Source: Promethearchaeota archaeon
GTDB lineage: Archaea; Asgardarchaeota; Lokiarchaeia; Sigyniarchaeales; SOKP01
Direction of reading: 5' to 3'
Assembly (NCBI GenBank): GCA_019057795.1
Contig: JAHLWS010000074.1
Span: 21,725 to 85,724 of the forward strand
Length of the DNA stretch: 64,000 nucleotides
Part shown: positions 1 to 15,000 of the stretch, one piece after another
Layout: each line of letters opens with the position of its first letter
How positions within the stretch are numbered: the stretch's first letter is position 1
Made by a program: the position numbers and the translations under genes
Notes under the pieces: model-generated
The model's database searches: none
What the model was told of the DNA's origin: nothing
The model's input: only the letters and a program-made list of their open reading frames with translations

Positions 1-3000
1 AATTTTGGAACTACGAGAACAGTTTGGAATTTAGGAGGCACCCATACTTTAAATCCTATACCTTACCTTCAGCAACCCAACTTGAATACCTTTATTCCGA
101 TAAAGAATTCAAACGATATTCATTTAAATCCGATAACAATTGACAATCTTAACGAGGATACTATAAAAGACGGCGTTATTAAGTTGGCTCTCATTTCCTA
201 CGTTCTTCCAAGTAATGGAAGTTCGTTCTCGTTTGATCGCGCTGATCCGTTTACTCCCATTAGCGTGAGTCAAAGTATTGACCTTGTTGAATCGTTATTT
301 ATCGGAGAATCCGTTCAGTTGATGCATCCTGATTCAAGCATAGAAACCTCTTTGGAACTTGACTCCGGGACTTATCGAGCTGATTTGTCTGGATTGGATA
401 TAGGAGAGATCGTTGCAGTTAAGGGGATTTACGTCGATCCAGATTCCGTAATTCAGCAGTATCCAATCGAATATTTCTGGATTACCGATAGCAACGAACT
501 AGCTTTCAATTCACCGATGAAGCACCTATTTTCCAACGTTTCAATCGAATACGTACCCCAATTACCGCTCACGGAGAATTATCCAGCGGAATTTCCGGGT
601 TTCTACTATCTTCCTAATTCTACGATAGTGGGCTCTACCACGTTCACGGAGCCATATTTCGTTACCAATGTTGAGGACGATACGACATTTTTTGGAACGT
701 ATGTGCACCCCGACATTCCCGTAGGTTATAGCTTAAGCCACAATGAATATGGATGGTACGTAGTCTTCGATCAATCGGTTTCTAATCCCCGAGGTGCAGT
801 CCGCTTTGCCAAGATCAATAACACTTATATTTCCATATTCTCAATAAAAGATACCTTGGCGTACAAATATAATATTTTGGATTCAGCGTCGGATTTTGCC
901 GGAGGAACCCTTAATTTAATTTTAAAAGCCGGATTTAACGACGTGTTTTATTCGGAGTTATCACAAGTAGCGTGCAACGATTATAAAGTAAAAATTACAT
1001 TTTTTAAGAGGGATATTAATGGTATAGAGACAAATATTGGGACGGTTTATAAATTATTAGACTCTTCACAATTAGGTTTTCACAGTTATAATTTAGAAAT
1101 TTCCCTTTCGGAAATTACAGAAGGGATAGGATTACTCGTTGATGTGATAAGTAGAGATTCTGAAAGCGAACTTTACGTTACCGTAGAATCGATAATAAGC
1201 AACTCCAGAGTGGACGGAAACTTATTTAAGGGCTTTTTTGCTCAAGAGATCGTAGAAGCAAGCCTCATTATTGACACTCCCGATTCGGAACTATTATTTG
1301 ACGATATGAAAGTGGAGACGCCTTATATAGAAATACCTCAACTGAGCATTCCGTTGACCAAAATTGCGAAAGCCACTTATCAATTTGATTTAAGTTCGTT
1401 AAAATATAATTTTGATTTTGATATCACAGAGATCCGCGCCGAAGGAGTACCCCTTTCGCAGCAAGATTACGAGTTCGATCTTTCTCAAAATATAGTTGTT
1501 TTAAAAGGGGATTATCGAGAATATTCCGGCTTACTTTTTGCTGATCTGTCATATAAAGCGTTTGAATGGAACGACGGATTCGTTTCTACGCTGGAACCGA
1601 TTTCGTTCAATTTTGCTACCAATTATACGGATAAAATCGCCAAATATTTAGTATTTGACATCAATTTTGACTCAGCCGGAATTCCTGGTTATCAATTGGA
1701 AAAAGTTGATACCGCTTCAGGAAGAGTTGTAATGGCAGAAGAAAGCAAAGACGCGACCTCATTATTGCTGTATCTCTATAATTTTATAGAAGATAAATGG
1801 GAGTTTATAGATTTTGTAGTGTACGATACATATCTCGGCTCATTTACATATGTTGCGGATAGATTGTTTACCACTTTCGAAGATTATTTTAACTCCACAG
1901 GAACAAGTGAATTTGAAGTAAAGCTCATGCTCGCCGTTGATGAGACGGTTGGAGACTGTTTCTCGTCTTCGGTGGGGTTTATTATAGACCAAATTAGCGC
2001 AAATATATACTTTAAATCTCCTAATGTCGAACATTCTGTGAGACCAGAAGTAGTTTTTGACGTCGATTTAACCAAATACTTTACCGATTCAAACATCTAC
2101 GTTGATGAAGTTCAGTTAAAGCTGGATTATATCAGCAAAATAGATAGTTCTTTTGCGTTTTCAGAACACGCTTTAATTGAAGAAAACTATAATTTTTACG
2201 TTTTAAATAAATTTTTAGAATTTGAAGAGGTAGAATTGATTGACAGATCAATAATCCTTTCAAGAAATGCGTTAAATGACTTATTATTATACGATTCTAA
2301 TAACGAAAAGTATTTCGTTCAAATAAAAATCGAGTACGATTGGAATTGTATCCTTGAAATGAACATTGAGTTCGACTCGCGCTTGGAAATTAAATCTTCC
2401 TTACAATTGCTCGATTATGCGCTAACCGTTTCTTATACCGAATACGAGATTACGCGAATATCTGCGCAAGAGACGCGTTCTCCTTACGAATTGACGGCGA
2501 TCTATGCCCCTGGTTACGTTCAGAATGCTACGGGTTTTGTTATATTAGAGACAGACAACATCGTAGATATCGGAACGCTAGCCGGGTTTTTGCGAAACGC
2601 GGATTCGCGTCAGAGACTAATGCTTCGTCAGCAATTATATTATCAATTTTCTGAAAGTACAGATGGGCCCATTGCTCTTTTATTAGATCAAACCTACACC
2701 GATATTAATTTACGATTTGTAAGCCCACTAGGAGAATTAACGCGACCGCAAGATTTTATTTGCGATAATACATATTTCCAGTTTATTGTAGACCACGAGG
2801 TCGTTTCTGTCGAATTACTGTTCTTTAACGGTACCGATTACGAACAAGTCGGATTTTTCGAACAAAGCTTTTTATCGCAGATTTTATACGAATACGGCTG
2901 GAACAATATTTCAGGTGCAACCGAAAAAAATACGGGCGATTTTGTCCAGATAAAGATAATATTAACTGATATTTTTAACAATAAAAACGAAATTATTTAC

Positions 3001-6000
3001 GAATTTTTAGCCGATTTTGATAGTCCATCCCCAACCATTTCTATTGCGAACGGCGTTCAGAGTTTTGAGACCGCCCCAGCAAATCCTCTTACCGGAATTT
3101 CGTTTGAAAGCGGAGAGGATATGGCAATAGCTCGTTGGGAGTTCAAAGATGGTTCGGGAACGATAGCAACTGATACTTACGGCACGAATCACGGAACTTT
3201 ATATAACATGGAAGACGCTGATTGGCAAGAAGGAATTCTAGAGTTTAATGGAACCGACGAGTATATTCAAGTTGCAAACGATAACTATCTCCAATTTGGT
3301 TACTCCGATAGCTTTTCGATTATGGCTTGGATTAAGACCGACAGCGACGGAACAATTATTCGTTCTGAAGGCTCAGTTAGCGGAGCTTACGGATTAGCAG
3401 TACAATCGGGAAAAGTTAATTTTCTTATTGAAGATCAAGATTATAATCTTCTTTCATTTACAGGGAAAACCTTAGTAAACGATAATGAATGGCATCAGAT
3501 TATAGGCATTCGAGATACTTCTACCAATAATTTGATTATTTGCGTGGACGGAAATTACGATTATTCAATAACGGATACTACCGTAAGTTCCCTTGACACG
3601 GGCCAAGATATATTTATTGGAACAACTAAGATCGGAACGCAATTTTACGATAACTTTAGCGGATCGATTGACGATATTTGCATATTTAATTACGCTATAT
3701 CTTCTGATGTTGTAAGCAACCTGTTCTTTTTTCAGATCGAAAGCGATAAAATGGAAAATGCGTGGTTTAGATTCGATGAAGGAATAGGAAACATCGCCCA
3801 CGATAAATTAGGTATCGACGCCTATATTTATGGAGAGCAAAATTGGATCGGGGGTTCAAGCGCAAGATGGGGCGATTACGCGGTCGATTTTAACCCGCAA
3901 GAATACGTCCCACAACAAGGTCTCGATGAAGATTTTGACGTGATTGAAGGAAGCAGCGATTGGCAGGGCGATTTAAGCCAGCAAAATGGTGATTATATCA
4001 AGTTCACCTCGTCAGGCGATCAATTTATCGGAGATCAAGAGTTATGGGACGAGGGCTTCTCTCAATCCGAATCTCACTTACAAAATTCGTTCTTACCCGA
4101 CGCTTATTCCAGTTTTCAGAGCTGGAATCCGCTTTATATGACGAATGGCTTCCCTACAACTTCAGTCGTAAACGATTGGATAGACTGGAGCTTAATTAAC
4201 AATAATCAAGCGTATACATCTTCTTCTTGGAACGGTCTTGGAAATTTTAATTCTCACTTAAATTATGGAACGTATACCGATGTTCCAGCTCAAGATCTGG
4301 TCCCAAGTGGAGATTTTGACATGATAAATTACGAGAATTCAGACTGGGCTGGGGATTTGACTACAAATGACGATTACACAAACTTCACATCAATTCCAGA
4401 CGGGTTTGATTACGACCACGCCAATCACGAGCCATACTACGAGAATTTATGGAACGCAACTACATCTGAAGAAGCAGGTCATTATCCTGGTACTTATAGT
4501 TTTAGGGGCGAAAATGGAAAAACAGATTTAGATATAGATTTTGTCGATAGTTTAAATACTGGAGGCTCAGTTGAGATAGTTTCTGAGTATCAAAATCATA
4601 AGAGCGTGTTGCATCTTACTGAAACTATTACTTATAGAGGATTTTATCATTTTTTCGATTCAAATCAGATTTCTGGAACAATGGAATGGTGGAGTTTAGC
4701 ACCTCAGAACGACGATTATTGTATTGTGAATATTATGGAGGGAGGTTCATTAAGGATGCGAATTGCGTTTGACGATGACGGAGGTTCAGCAAATATTGAA
4801 TACAACGATGGAGCTTGGCATAATATTATGGCTTATTCTATAAATACTTGGTATCATTTTAAAATTGAGTTTGATTGTTCTACAGATACATGGGACATTT
4901 ATATAAATGGCGTTTTGAAAATAAACGATGCTTCGTTTAGCGGAGATGCGAGTTATATTGATAGGATTGATTATGATAACGAATTAGATGCAGAATCGTA
5001 TTACGATGCTTTTGGCTTTTCTTGGGATTCTAACTATACTTTAGGAGATAATTGGCATTACGATTATCATCAAGGAAGTCAAACGTTTGAGAATTATAAT
5101 ACAAGTTCTTATGGAGATTATTATGGAACTTACTCTTTTACAGATGATACAGCTGGAGGCAATCCAACAGGATGGGGTATAAGTGAAACTGGTGGAACTG
5201 TTAATGTCGTTGCTGAAAAAGACAATCACAAAAAAGTCTTAGAATTATATGACGATGATGCTGAAAATAGGGTTAGTGCCCTTAATAGTTTTACAATTCA
5301 GACAGATGCAACTATTGAGTTTTGGTGGGCACATGAAGCATCCTTGTCTTATCATCACTATCTTCATCTGAGAATCAGAGAAGGTGGTACTGAGCGCGTT
5401 AGAATTTTGTTTAGTTATCAAGCAGTAGGACAAATTGTGAGCCATGATGGAAGTGCTTATGTGTCAATTGTTACAGGTCTATCAAGTAATACATTCTATC
5501 ATATAAAATTAGTACTAGACGATTCTGCAAATACCTTCAAATGTTATGTTGATGGAGTAGATAAAGGGACATTCGATTATTTTTCTAATTCGATAGTAGG
5601 GATTGATAGCATTTATATGCTGACAAGAGGTGGTAATAGTGGTGGAGCTTTTACTCATTGGTTTGATGCATTTGGATATTCTGGGGATAATTACGAGATA
5701 GGAGATAACATTAATCCTTATGGAATATTGCCAGAATTAAAAAACGATGGTTGGAATATTGATGCAGGAGCAGGTAGTTCAGTAAGAATAACTGGAGAAG
5801 ATACATCTCATAAAAAAAATCTTGAACTTTTATTACCAGTTGATAGTTATGCTGGATTATACAACGATTTTGACAGTGGCCAAACGTCTGGAACGGTAGA
5901 GTTTTGGTTTAAAACTACTGATTATTGGGATCCGAATCAAATGCACGTAGAAGACGGGTCGTCGGCTGATTCTCTTTATTTTTGGGTTGACGAAGGGCAA

Positions 6001-9000
6001 TTTCGATATACCGACGATTCAGGAACTCATAACATAGTTGCTTGTGCGAACAATGTTTGGCATCACGTTAAGCTTAGCTTTAATTTAACAACTGGAAGTC
6101 CTACAACTAACTGGTGGGCCTGTTGGATTAACGACGTATATTACGGGTCTTATGTTGACGGATTTAACGGAGATCCTTCTGCAATGGACAGAACTATGTT
6201 TAAGTCAGATGGACACGTTACGCCTCATTGGATGTATATCGATGCCGTTGGTTATTCGTGGGACCCCAATTACGAAATAGGAGATAATTATCTGTTTAAT
6301 ATTCATTATAAGAATCACATTTACGCTCCAGGTGGTACAAATGCCGCGTGGACTATGGACCCATTATATATGCAAAGTGGCTTTCCTGATAAGACGGTAA
6401 ACGAAGGTTTTAGCGGCTGGACTCCGAACTCTGATTCGGATTATACAACGGTATCTTGGGACGGGAACGGGAACTTTGATAACGCCGTTAAGAAAAGAAA
6501 CGTAGCGAGCGTCACGCACGACGCATCTTGGGGTTCGGGGGCAATGTCCAATTTCTATACCGATAATGATCAATATTACAACATATATCGGTCAACGTAT
6601 AATAATTTGGATAGTGGTTCTTATAGGTTGGTATCTGATAACGGAAATACGCTTACCGATGTAATTCCTTCTGATCAGGGAAATTATCAAGAGCAGAGAG
6701 ACGATACGGGGTGGTCTCAATATACTGATGATAGTAAGGTTAGACGCTTTAGATATACTCGCCAGACTACATTGCCGGGCTGGACGCTTGAAGTTTATGA
6801 CGAATACAGCGTTTCTGCAAGCGTGTCTAATCCCCCTTCAGGGAAGTCGTGGGTTGCTCAAGATTTGTCTATAGAATTTAGGGAAGCTACTTGGAAAATT
6901 TATGGAGGTTCAGGTTCATGGATTTACCATCAAGCTTATCATGATACTAGTGGGTGGGTGACTCTAGGCTCTCGACAATTGTCAACGTCTGATTCTTATA
7001 CGTCTTATTCATATAATAAAAATCCTAATGATTATATGGATGAGAGCAAGAACGTAAGAATGAGAGTTAAGATCGTGGTTCCGTGCGCGAACTACGGTGT
7101 CTTTGTGGAGCGCGCGAAGTTTCAGTATGATATTGACCTTTGCGGAGTTCTAGTGCATTGGAAAGCAAACGAGGTTGACCCCAGAATTAATTTTGAATCC
7201 GGTTTATTTAACGGAGCACGTGAATTCAGATTATTTTTTCAGGGAATAACCTCTCAAGGGATTGCGGATTTATATGTGTTAGAAGGCGAATATTGGGTAA
7301 AGCGGATTAGTGATATTGGTTCAGCAAGTTGGAAGACGGTGTCGAATGTGTTAATTTATAACGTAAATGATATAATGCTCGAGCTCGGGAATGCAGGGGA
7401 CGTGCAAACTCTTACTATTGATTATCTATATCTATATTGCGAAGATACGGGATCTATACATCAAGCACAGTTAGGCAAGACGATTACGGATCCGTTCCTA
7501 AACCAATACGATTCGTACGGCAATTATCAGAAAAAATACGACGTTACGGTATCGTTTGAATACAAGTTTGCGAAAGCGGTAAACGATCTTTCATATTACT
7601 CTGCGTGGGTTGATATTCCCGGTACCACTGATTCGCTTCCCGCTACGGGGGTATGGACAACTAAGGAATATACCTTTGAGTTTGACTCCACCTCAACAAG
7701 CGGTTTTGACATCGTATTTAGGACCAAAAACGGCTATTTAGATTTACAAAACATGAATTACAATTTCAAGTTCAAATGCCTAGATACATCGGGCCACATT
7801 AGGCTGTTTCAATCGATCGAGGCCGATTATCCATATCAAGATACCTTATCGCAGTTTGTTAAAGATAACGGTCATTTCTACCTCGATTTTACCTACAATT
7901 TTGTCACTTCTGATGACGATCTTACCTATTATAACTCATACGATAGAACATACAAACTTGAAGTAATTGCAACAATAAAGGCGGATGGAGCATGGCAAAC
8001 CGCTATTCCACTAAATCAAACAAGTACTCCTACTTCAGGAACATATAGATTTGACGTGAGGGGATATATGGACAGTCAGGGTTGGAGCACCTTTGAAGAT
8101 ATAAAGCTAGAATTCGTGGTTTCAGGAGACCCATCTTCGTTAACCGTAAGCGATGTTTCGCTATTTGATTATAGAGCTTGGCGTCCCGCCGAATTAGAGT
8201 TCACCATAGACGCGAATATGCCTGATCTAACCGCAGATGACTCTCTTGACCGCGTGGAACTTTTCTATAGATACGACACCGACCCAATTATCGATACTTT
8301 CGGTCTTTACGTTTATAATTACATTACTTCTGAATGGGATTTAATTAACGGCGAGCAACCTACCAGCGGATTCTTTGAGAGCTCGTTTAATCTCACAAGC
8401 GACCATTACGACGCGAGCCATAACATGCAATTCAAGATTAACGGTACATATGGAGTTGTGTTTGAATTTGGTAAACAATTTGATTTTCTGTTGGATAAAT
8501 TTTACGTGGAATACGATTGGACCAGAACTTCAGGAGAGATTTACGCCGATTTAATAAACACGATATACGATCCTCTCCTTAATCGATACGATTCGTTTGA
8601 CGATTATAAAAAACTGTATAACATTTCTATCAATTTTGATTATCAATTCAATACGCAAGATGCAAATTACGGGGATTTTGCCAAGTTTTACGTTGAGACC
8701 ACCGAAGGCTCTTTTGAAATATTTGATTTAACGAAAGACGGACAGGTAAATAACTTACAATGCTCTTTTGAATTTAATTCCACTTCTCGAGCTGATTTTG
8801 ACGTTAAATTTAGAATTTCAAACGGAGATTTAGATTTAAACAACTTCCAGATAGAGGTAACATTCAAATGCTTTAAAGACGATGTTTCGGGTGATAGATT
8901 ATTAGAACAAATATTTGAAGCCGATTATGAAGGCAGTTTAACTCAAGAAGAGAAAGAAATTGCTAATTTTTATTGCGATATTTATTACAACTTTACGACC

Positions 9001-12000
9001 GTGGATGATGGATTATCGTACGTTAACAGTTACGGCGGAAACGATAAGTTGGAAATTATTTATGGTGTGAAAGCAGATGGACAGTGGTTTTCGCAAGTTT
9101 ATTCTACCAGCATCTCCGAATCAAAAGATCCGCTTACATTTAATGTCAGAGATTTTATGGATCAACAAGGAGTTTTCGTATTTGAAGATTTTAACGCCAC
9201 ATTTGTTTTGAGCGGAGATCAATCCGCTTTAAACGTATCCCAATTACGTTTCTACGACCACGAAATAGACCCTGCAGTTGTACATTTCACGGTCGAAACT
9301 CCAGTCAATATAAACGCTCCTGCCGAAGGGATAGAACTGCATTACGCACTTCGCACAAATATAACTCAACAAGATCGATTTAATCTAAAAGTTAAGATAT
9401 GGAATTACGCAACCAGTCAATGGGATTTAATATCCTATTTATACGGAACCGATATTCCGGATTCATTTGAGAAGTTTATCTTTGTCTTGGATAGTTGTTA
9501 TTGTAATCCTGATAATAACATCGTTAATTTAAGCTTATATGCTGAAAATTACGTTGATTTATTTGAGATTCATTTAGATTTACTAAAAACCGTCGTTGTA
9601 GACTATGTTGAAGCGCCAATATTGATCGATACAGGTTTAACCCCTTTTACTTTTGCTTCTTGGATCAGACTGGATTCTCTGACTGATACAGTTTCGCTAT
9701 ACGGAGAATATAACGACCTTACCAGCGATGCAAGAAACCACATCTATGTAAATGCCGACGGTTCTATTTACTTTGCTCAATCCCTTAGTAGTGCGGCAAC
9801 AAGTAATGCCGGCTTGATGACAACAGGGACTTGGATTCACGTTGTAGTAATTAAGAGCGGAGACGAGATCAGATTTTACAAGAACGGGGAACTATTTGGT
9901 ACTCCGGTAATATATAACGAAGATTATTCTGGGCCAACCCCAACTAAAACGGGAATCGGTTCCAGATTTGCCGACTCTACTTGGTATAACGACCCATTAG
10001 ACGGTAGTATTGACGATTTAAGATTATTCAACCAAAGTCTTACGCTCACAGAGATAAAATGGATTTTCGGATTTGGACAAGGAAGATATAAATCGCTAGA
10101 CCGCCTATCAGGGACAGAATTTCAGTTTGTTCCCTTAGAGGAATACAGAATAATCGATTTAACTACGGGCATTACATCAGAGTGGATCACATTCCACACC
10201 CCTCAGATTAAGAAACTAGACGATTTGGGAGACTTACCCGCCAATTTCTCTATTGAATATCGCGTGTTCGATTTCGCCGGAAACGTCGCGTACAACACAA
10301 CTTACAACAACGGCTTTAAAAACATCTTATTTAGCAGAGAGATTGAAATTCCCATTAGTTGGACCGGCACAGAAGAAAATAAGTTAGACTTAAATGTTGT
10401 CGGGCAAGAGAGAGAATTATTCATTGAAAAAAACCCTCAATTCGGAGATGTCTCAAGTTTAGACGTATACATTAACGGCTTCAGATATGGAACTGCAACC
10501 TTAAATGGGGACAATTATAGATTGTCGTTTGGAAGCGACAATACCAAGAACACGTTAATCGCGTACTCGGATTCGCTAATGAGCAACAACATCTATTCGA
10601 ACATAAATCCTTTAAACCACATAAGCTGGGAGGTAAGAGAGGACGATTCGTTTACCGTGGTAAAACACGTGTTGGTCGATTCCGACATTGTAATTATCAA
10701 TCCACTTTCATACAACGCTTCCAACGCTTTAGATTTGAATCACCTCTACGATAGGGAATTCGGGCTCCCTAACTTCGTGAGGATGAAGCAAGCATACTAT
10801 TACGATTATAATATTACTACAGATGAGAGTGAATTACGCTACTTAGATTACGGGTTCGATTACGGAATAGATAGCGATGGACAAGTAATCTTTCCGGAGC
10901 TCTCCGTTGTTCACGAATTATATAACAATCTTACCACAGTTAAGGATGAGTGCGTTTATTTCGAATACAGCGCCTCGGAATTTAGCAATCAGCTTTCGCT
11001 TAACAACGCGGACGGCTTCTTTATCAACTTTACCATGCCAGCATTATATTACGGACACACCACTATCGACACGCTGGTAGTTTCGTTTAACGACTTTTTA
11101 GGCAATTCCTTTGCGAAAAAGTTTTTTGACCTCGATTTACGAGAATATTTCTTAGATAACGTGAAAGACGACTACGCCGAAGATGTATTCGGTTTAGGAA
11201 AGATGATGGTTATTCCGCTCTATATTAATTTGAGAGAATTAGCCTTTTCCAATCCTAACAATCCGTTCGACCTCACTTTATTGGAGTCTATTTCGTTTAC
11301 AATCTCGGATAGTGAAAGATGGCCTGGTTCGTTCGCGTTAGATTTTGAAGACCAGCAATACGAGGTTACTAATTTGCCTTACCAGAGAGCCGGTATTAAA
11401 GATTTAAAACTATTTAACTTGATCAGCGACTCGATTGAGCCAGACGAGAACGGTTTTGTCACTTCGGAAATTATTTTCAGAACGCCTGATTATTACAATT
11501 TCTTTGGCAAATCGGAACTAAAAATTAAACGGATGAATATTGACATAACCGATGTAAAATTGTTCGATAACGGGCAAGAAATAAATAGTTATCGCGAAGT
11601 TGAATATTCCGATTTTATCGAAGCCTATATGATGCACGATAATAGTTTTGCCCAAATCCCACTCGGCGATCTAATAACATTGCCTGTTTCTCTTGTAAAT
11701 GATACTTCTTTAGAGCCTTTGGCGTTCGGTGCTATGTATTATATTACAAAGTACGATAAAAACGCGCCAACAGGATACTTTCACAAATATTATTACAGCA
11801 AGTTTGAAGTTCCTAAGAAATTAGGCGTTTTCGATCTATTCTTCAACTCCCAAGGCACCCCGCTTCACAACATAACTATTGGGAATAACGATATTAAATT
11901 CACGCTAAACGTAACTCAAGAAGAGCTCTCTAATTACAGTCCTATTTACTTGGAAAATTACGTCGACGAACTTGAGTACGGTCATTCGTTAATCTTGAAA

Positions 12001-15000
12001 GGCGCCGTGCTCGATAACGATCAATACATAGAAGAGGATAAGGAAGTTCACAAATACGAATATATTGAAGCGTTAGACGGGGAGACCGTTCATTACCTCA
12101 ATTTAGTATCTCCATTCGGCGATCCTAACTTTATCGACAGGGAAGAATTTGCGATTTATTACATTAACGATAATTTGGAAATAATTCCGCTTTATACCAA
12201 CCTTAGCGGCGATTATTTCAAACAGAGCGATATTTTAGACAAGAATCCCGTAATAAGCTATATTGACAATAGATTCGCCTTAAACATCTATTGGAACGAA
12301 GATTCCGACAGCTTCATTGATTACGATACTAACATATTGATCAGCTACAAAGTTCTTAAGGGAAGACCGATATCTCCGATGTCTTATAGCTCTTTTGACT
12401 CTTACGGAAATAACAAACGGCAAAACTTGATCGAAATACCGTTTGCCAGGTACGACATGATTACGCGCAGTTGGATTACCGAAGAAGATTTTATTGAACA
12501 ATTCCCTATTAGCAAGATGTTATTAATTAAAGAAGTGACAAGTATAGATATTACAATTGAAGGTCCAGAATTCAACGAAGCATCCGTATTCCGAACGGGA
12601 ATTATCGCGCTTGAAGGCGTATACGTCAATAAGAGCTATTCTAACTCGTTTAAACTTGAAAACTCAACCAAATATTCTTGTACCATCGATCAAGATGGAA
12701 AGTTAGTAATTTCCGGTCTTAATTATACGGAAGGAGATGTCTTTAAAGTCGCCTATTACGCATACGACCCCGTAAAAGTCATTCATTCCCTCAATCGGCC
12801 TAATTCGACCATAGATTATATAAAGATCACAAATGGAACCGGATTTGAATACGAATTTATTCTCAACCAAGATTATAAACTTTCGGTAGATGGTTATCAA
12901 ATTTTCTTCTTAGATTTATGTAATACTATTCTCAAGAGCGGTAATTTCTCTATATACGATACTTTTGAAATTAAATACCACGCCCCCTTATCAAGAAAAC
13001 TCGATCTTTCTCAGAATTTACTTCTAATGCTCCAAGATAGCAGTGGAAACGAAATACCAATTGACAGCGTCCCGATCGACAACTTAGGATTCTTTGAATA
13101 CGAGCAACAATTAAGGATTGATAGCCCCCTTTCGATTCCCCTCGGAGGAGGAAGGACTCTGGTTCACATGCTTCTTTCATACCTTCCATTAAACGTATTT
13201 AACAAGTCTTCGGGTCAATTATTCAATATAACCTATGAGGATCAAGACGTCGGCAAAATTTACGGAATTAAAGAAAGTAATAAATGGGTAAAATATTTCA
13301 CGATTACTACGATTCCGGAGAAGGTCAAGCTCACTATGGTAGAAGATCCCACCCAAAACATGATTATTAATCAAAAGTTCTACGAAGAGCGAGAATACCT
13401 ATTCAATTATAATCCGCTTGAAGCGCTCGAAAAGGACGAAGGATACACAAAAGTAATGATCGACGCTTTAGCAAGGGAAGATTACGAATTTACCTATAAA
13501 CTCACGGATTTCGAAGATAAACCGATAAATAACAGCATTGTTTGGCTTCACATTGGATTTATGCCAAAAAGCGAAACCAAATTCCTTAACGAGCGTACGA
13601 GAATTAACTACGATGATTCTCCAATCTATTTTGAATCGCTCGGTACCGAAGAGGTTACTTTTAGAGGTCCAGGAGAAGGCGCAAATAAGATGTTTGGACG
13701 ACCTCTAACTTACGAGACGGATAATAGTATCACGAATCTCACCGCCTATGGTCCTTACGCTTGGATATACGGAGTGACCGATGAGTTCGGTGAAGTAACC
13801 TTTGATATTTCGTTTGATAACGAATATATTAGAGATTTCATTAATATTTTTGGTAGCATAGAGGGTATAAATTCCATTGACGACATGGTACTCTATACTC
13901 GGGCATTTAACACTTATTTTGACTGGGACGAATTTGCCATTGACACACCTAATCAATACATCTGTTCTGAGAACGGGCAGATTTACGATGGTAGTAACAG
14001 AATTGAGAATTATGATTTTACTGACCTAGTACTTCAAGATAGTGCATATGCCGAAGGTATTATCCGATTACACAGACACGATATTGCGCTTGGACTTAAC
14101 GATTATCTCGTGTACAATTTACCCGATTCCGATATAAATGCTCAATACGATCCGATTACCCTTCACTTATATCTAACCGAAGCAACTCCTATTCCCACAG
14201 GAGCAACACCTACAATTGAATCTCTCACTAAAGTATATAGTAGCTCAGAATTAGAACCAACTTCGTATAACATTCTTGAAGATGATTACTTCTATTACGC
14301 ATCTATAGAATTTTATACGCCTTCGGGTCATTTAGTCAAAACGCTTTATAAAGAAATTAAAGTAAACGAATCTTACGATAGCGGAACTATTACTATTGGC
14401 AATGAGACGGTGAAAGAAATTCTTGACATGCTAGGTCCGGGCATCTCTGCTATGAGAGTTTACGTGTTCGAGACCGAATATTATAAGAGCTCTCCATTAA
14501 TTGGTATCCCAATTGAAGTACGTCCTCCCAACTGGATTAAATTCGGAGAGAAGAACACTCAGATCGACTTAATCGATCCGTTTGTATCTGCGTGGGGTAC
14601 GGCCTATAACAACGAAGAGGAGATGCCATTTGAGAGTATTTACCCCGTCTTAATGGGAGCAATTTGGGTCGATCCCGACTTTAACGGACCAACAGATGAA
14701 GAAGAGCGTTCCATACAGGATTATATTGGAATTAATTTAGATTGTACTATTTACAACGAAGACGGTACTACAAGTACATTCCCATTAAGAGATAATATTA
14801 TGCTTCGACCTGGAAACAACGATGGAGTAATGACTTTCAACGCACCTCTTGGACCAGAAGAGCACTTCCTCATGGGTTTACAATGCGATTTGAATTTATC
14901 TTTTAACATCGACTTTAATAAAGATCAGATTTACGAAGATCAAAGAGATGTTGAAATATTTTTATTAGACTTACGATTAGAAGCGAACCCATCAACTAAA

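Noticed and set aside
82-84. TTG as the start of the 8,881-aa protein
   Set aside because: The frame is open from base 1 with coding-like sequence. The start is an artefact of window truncation.
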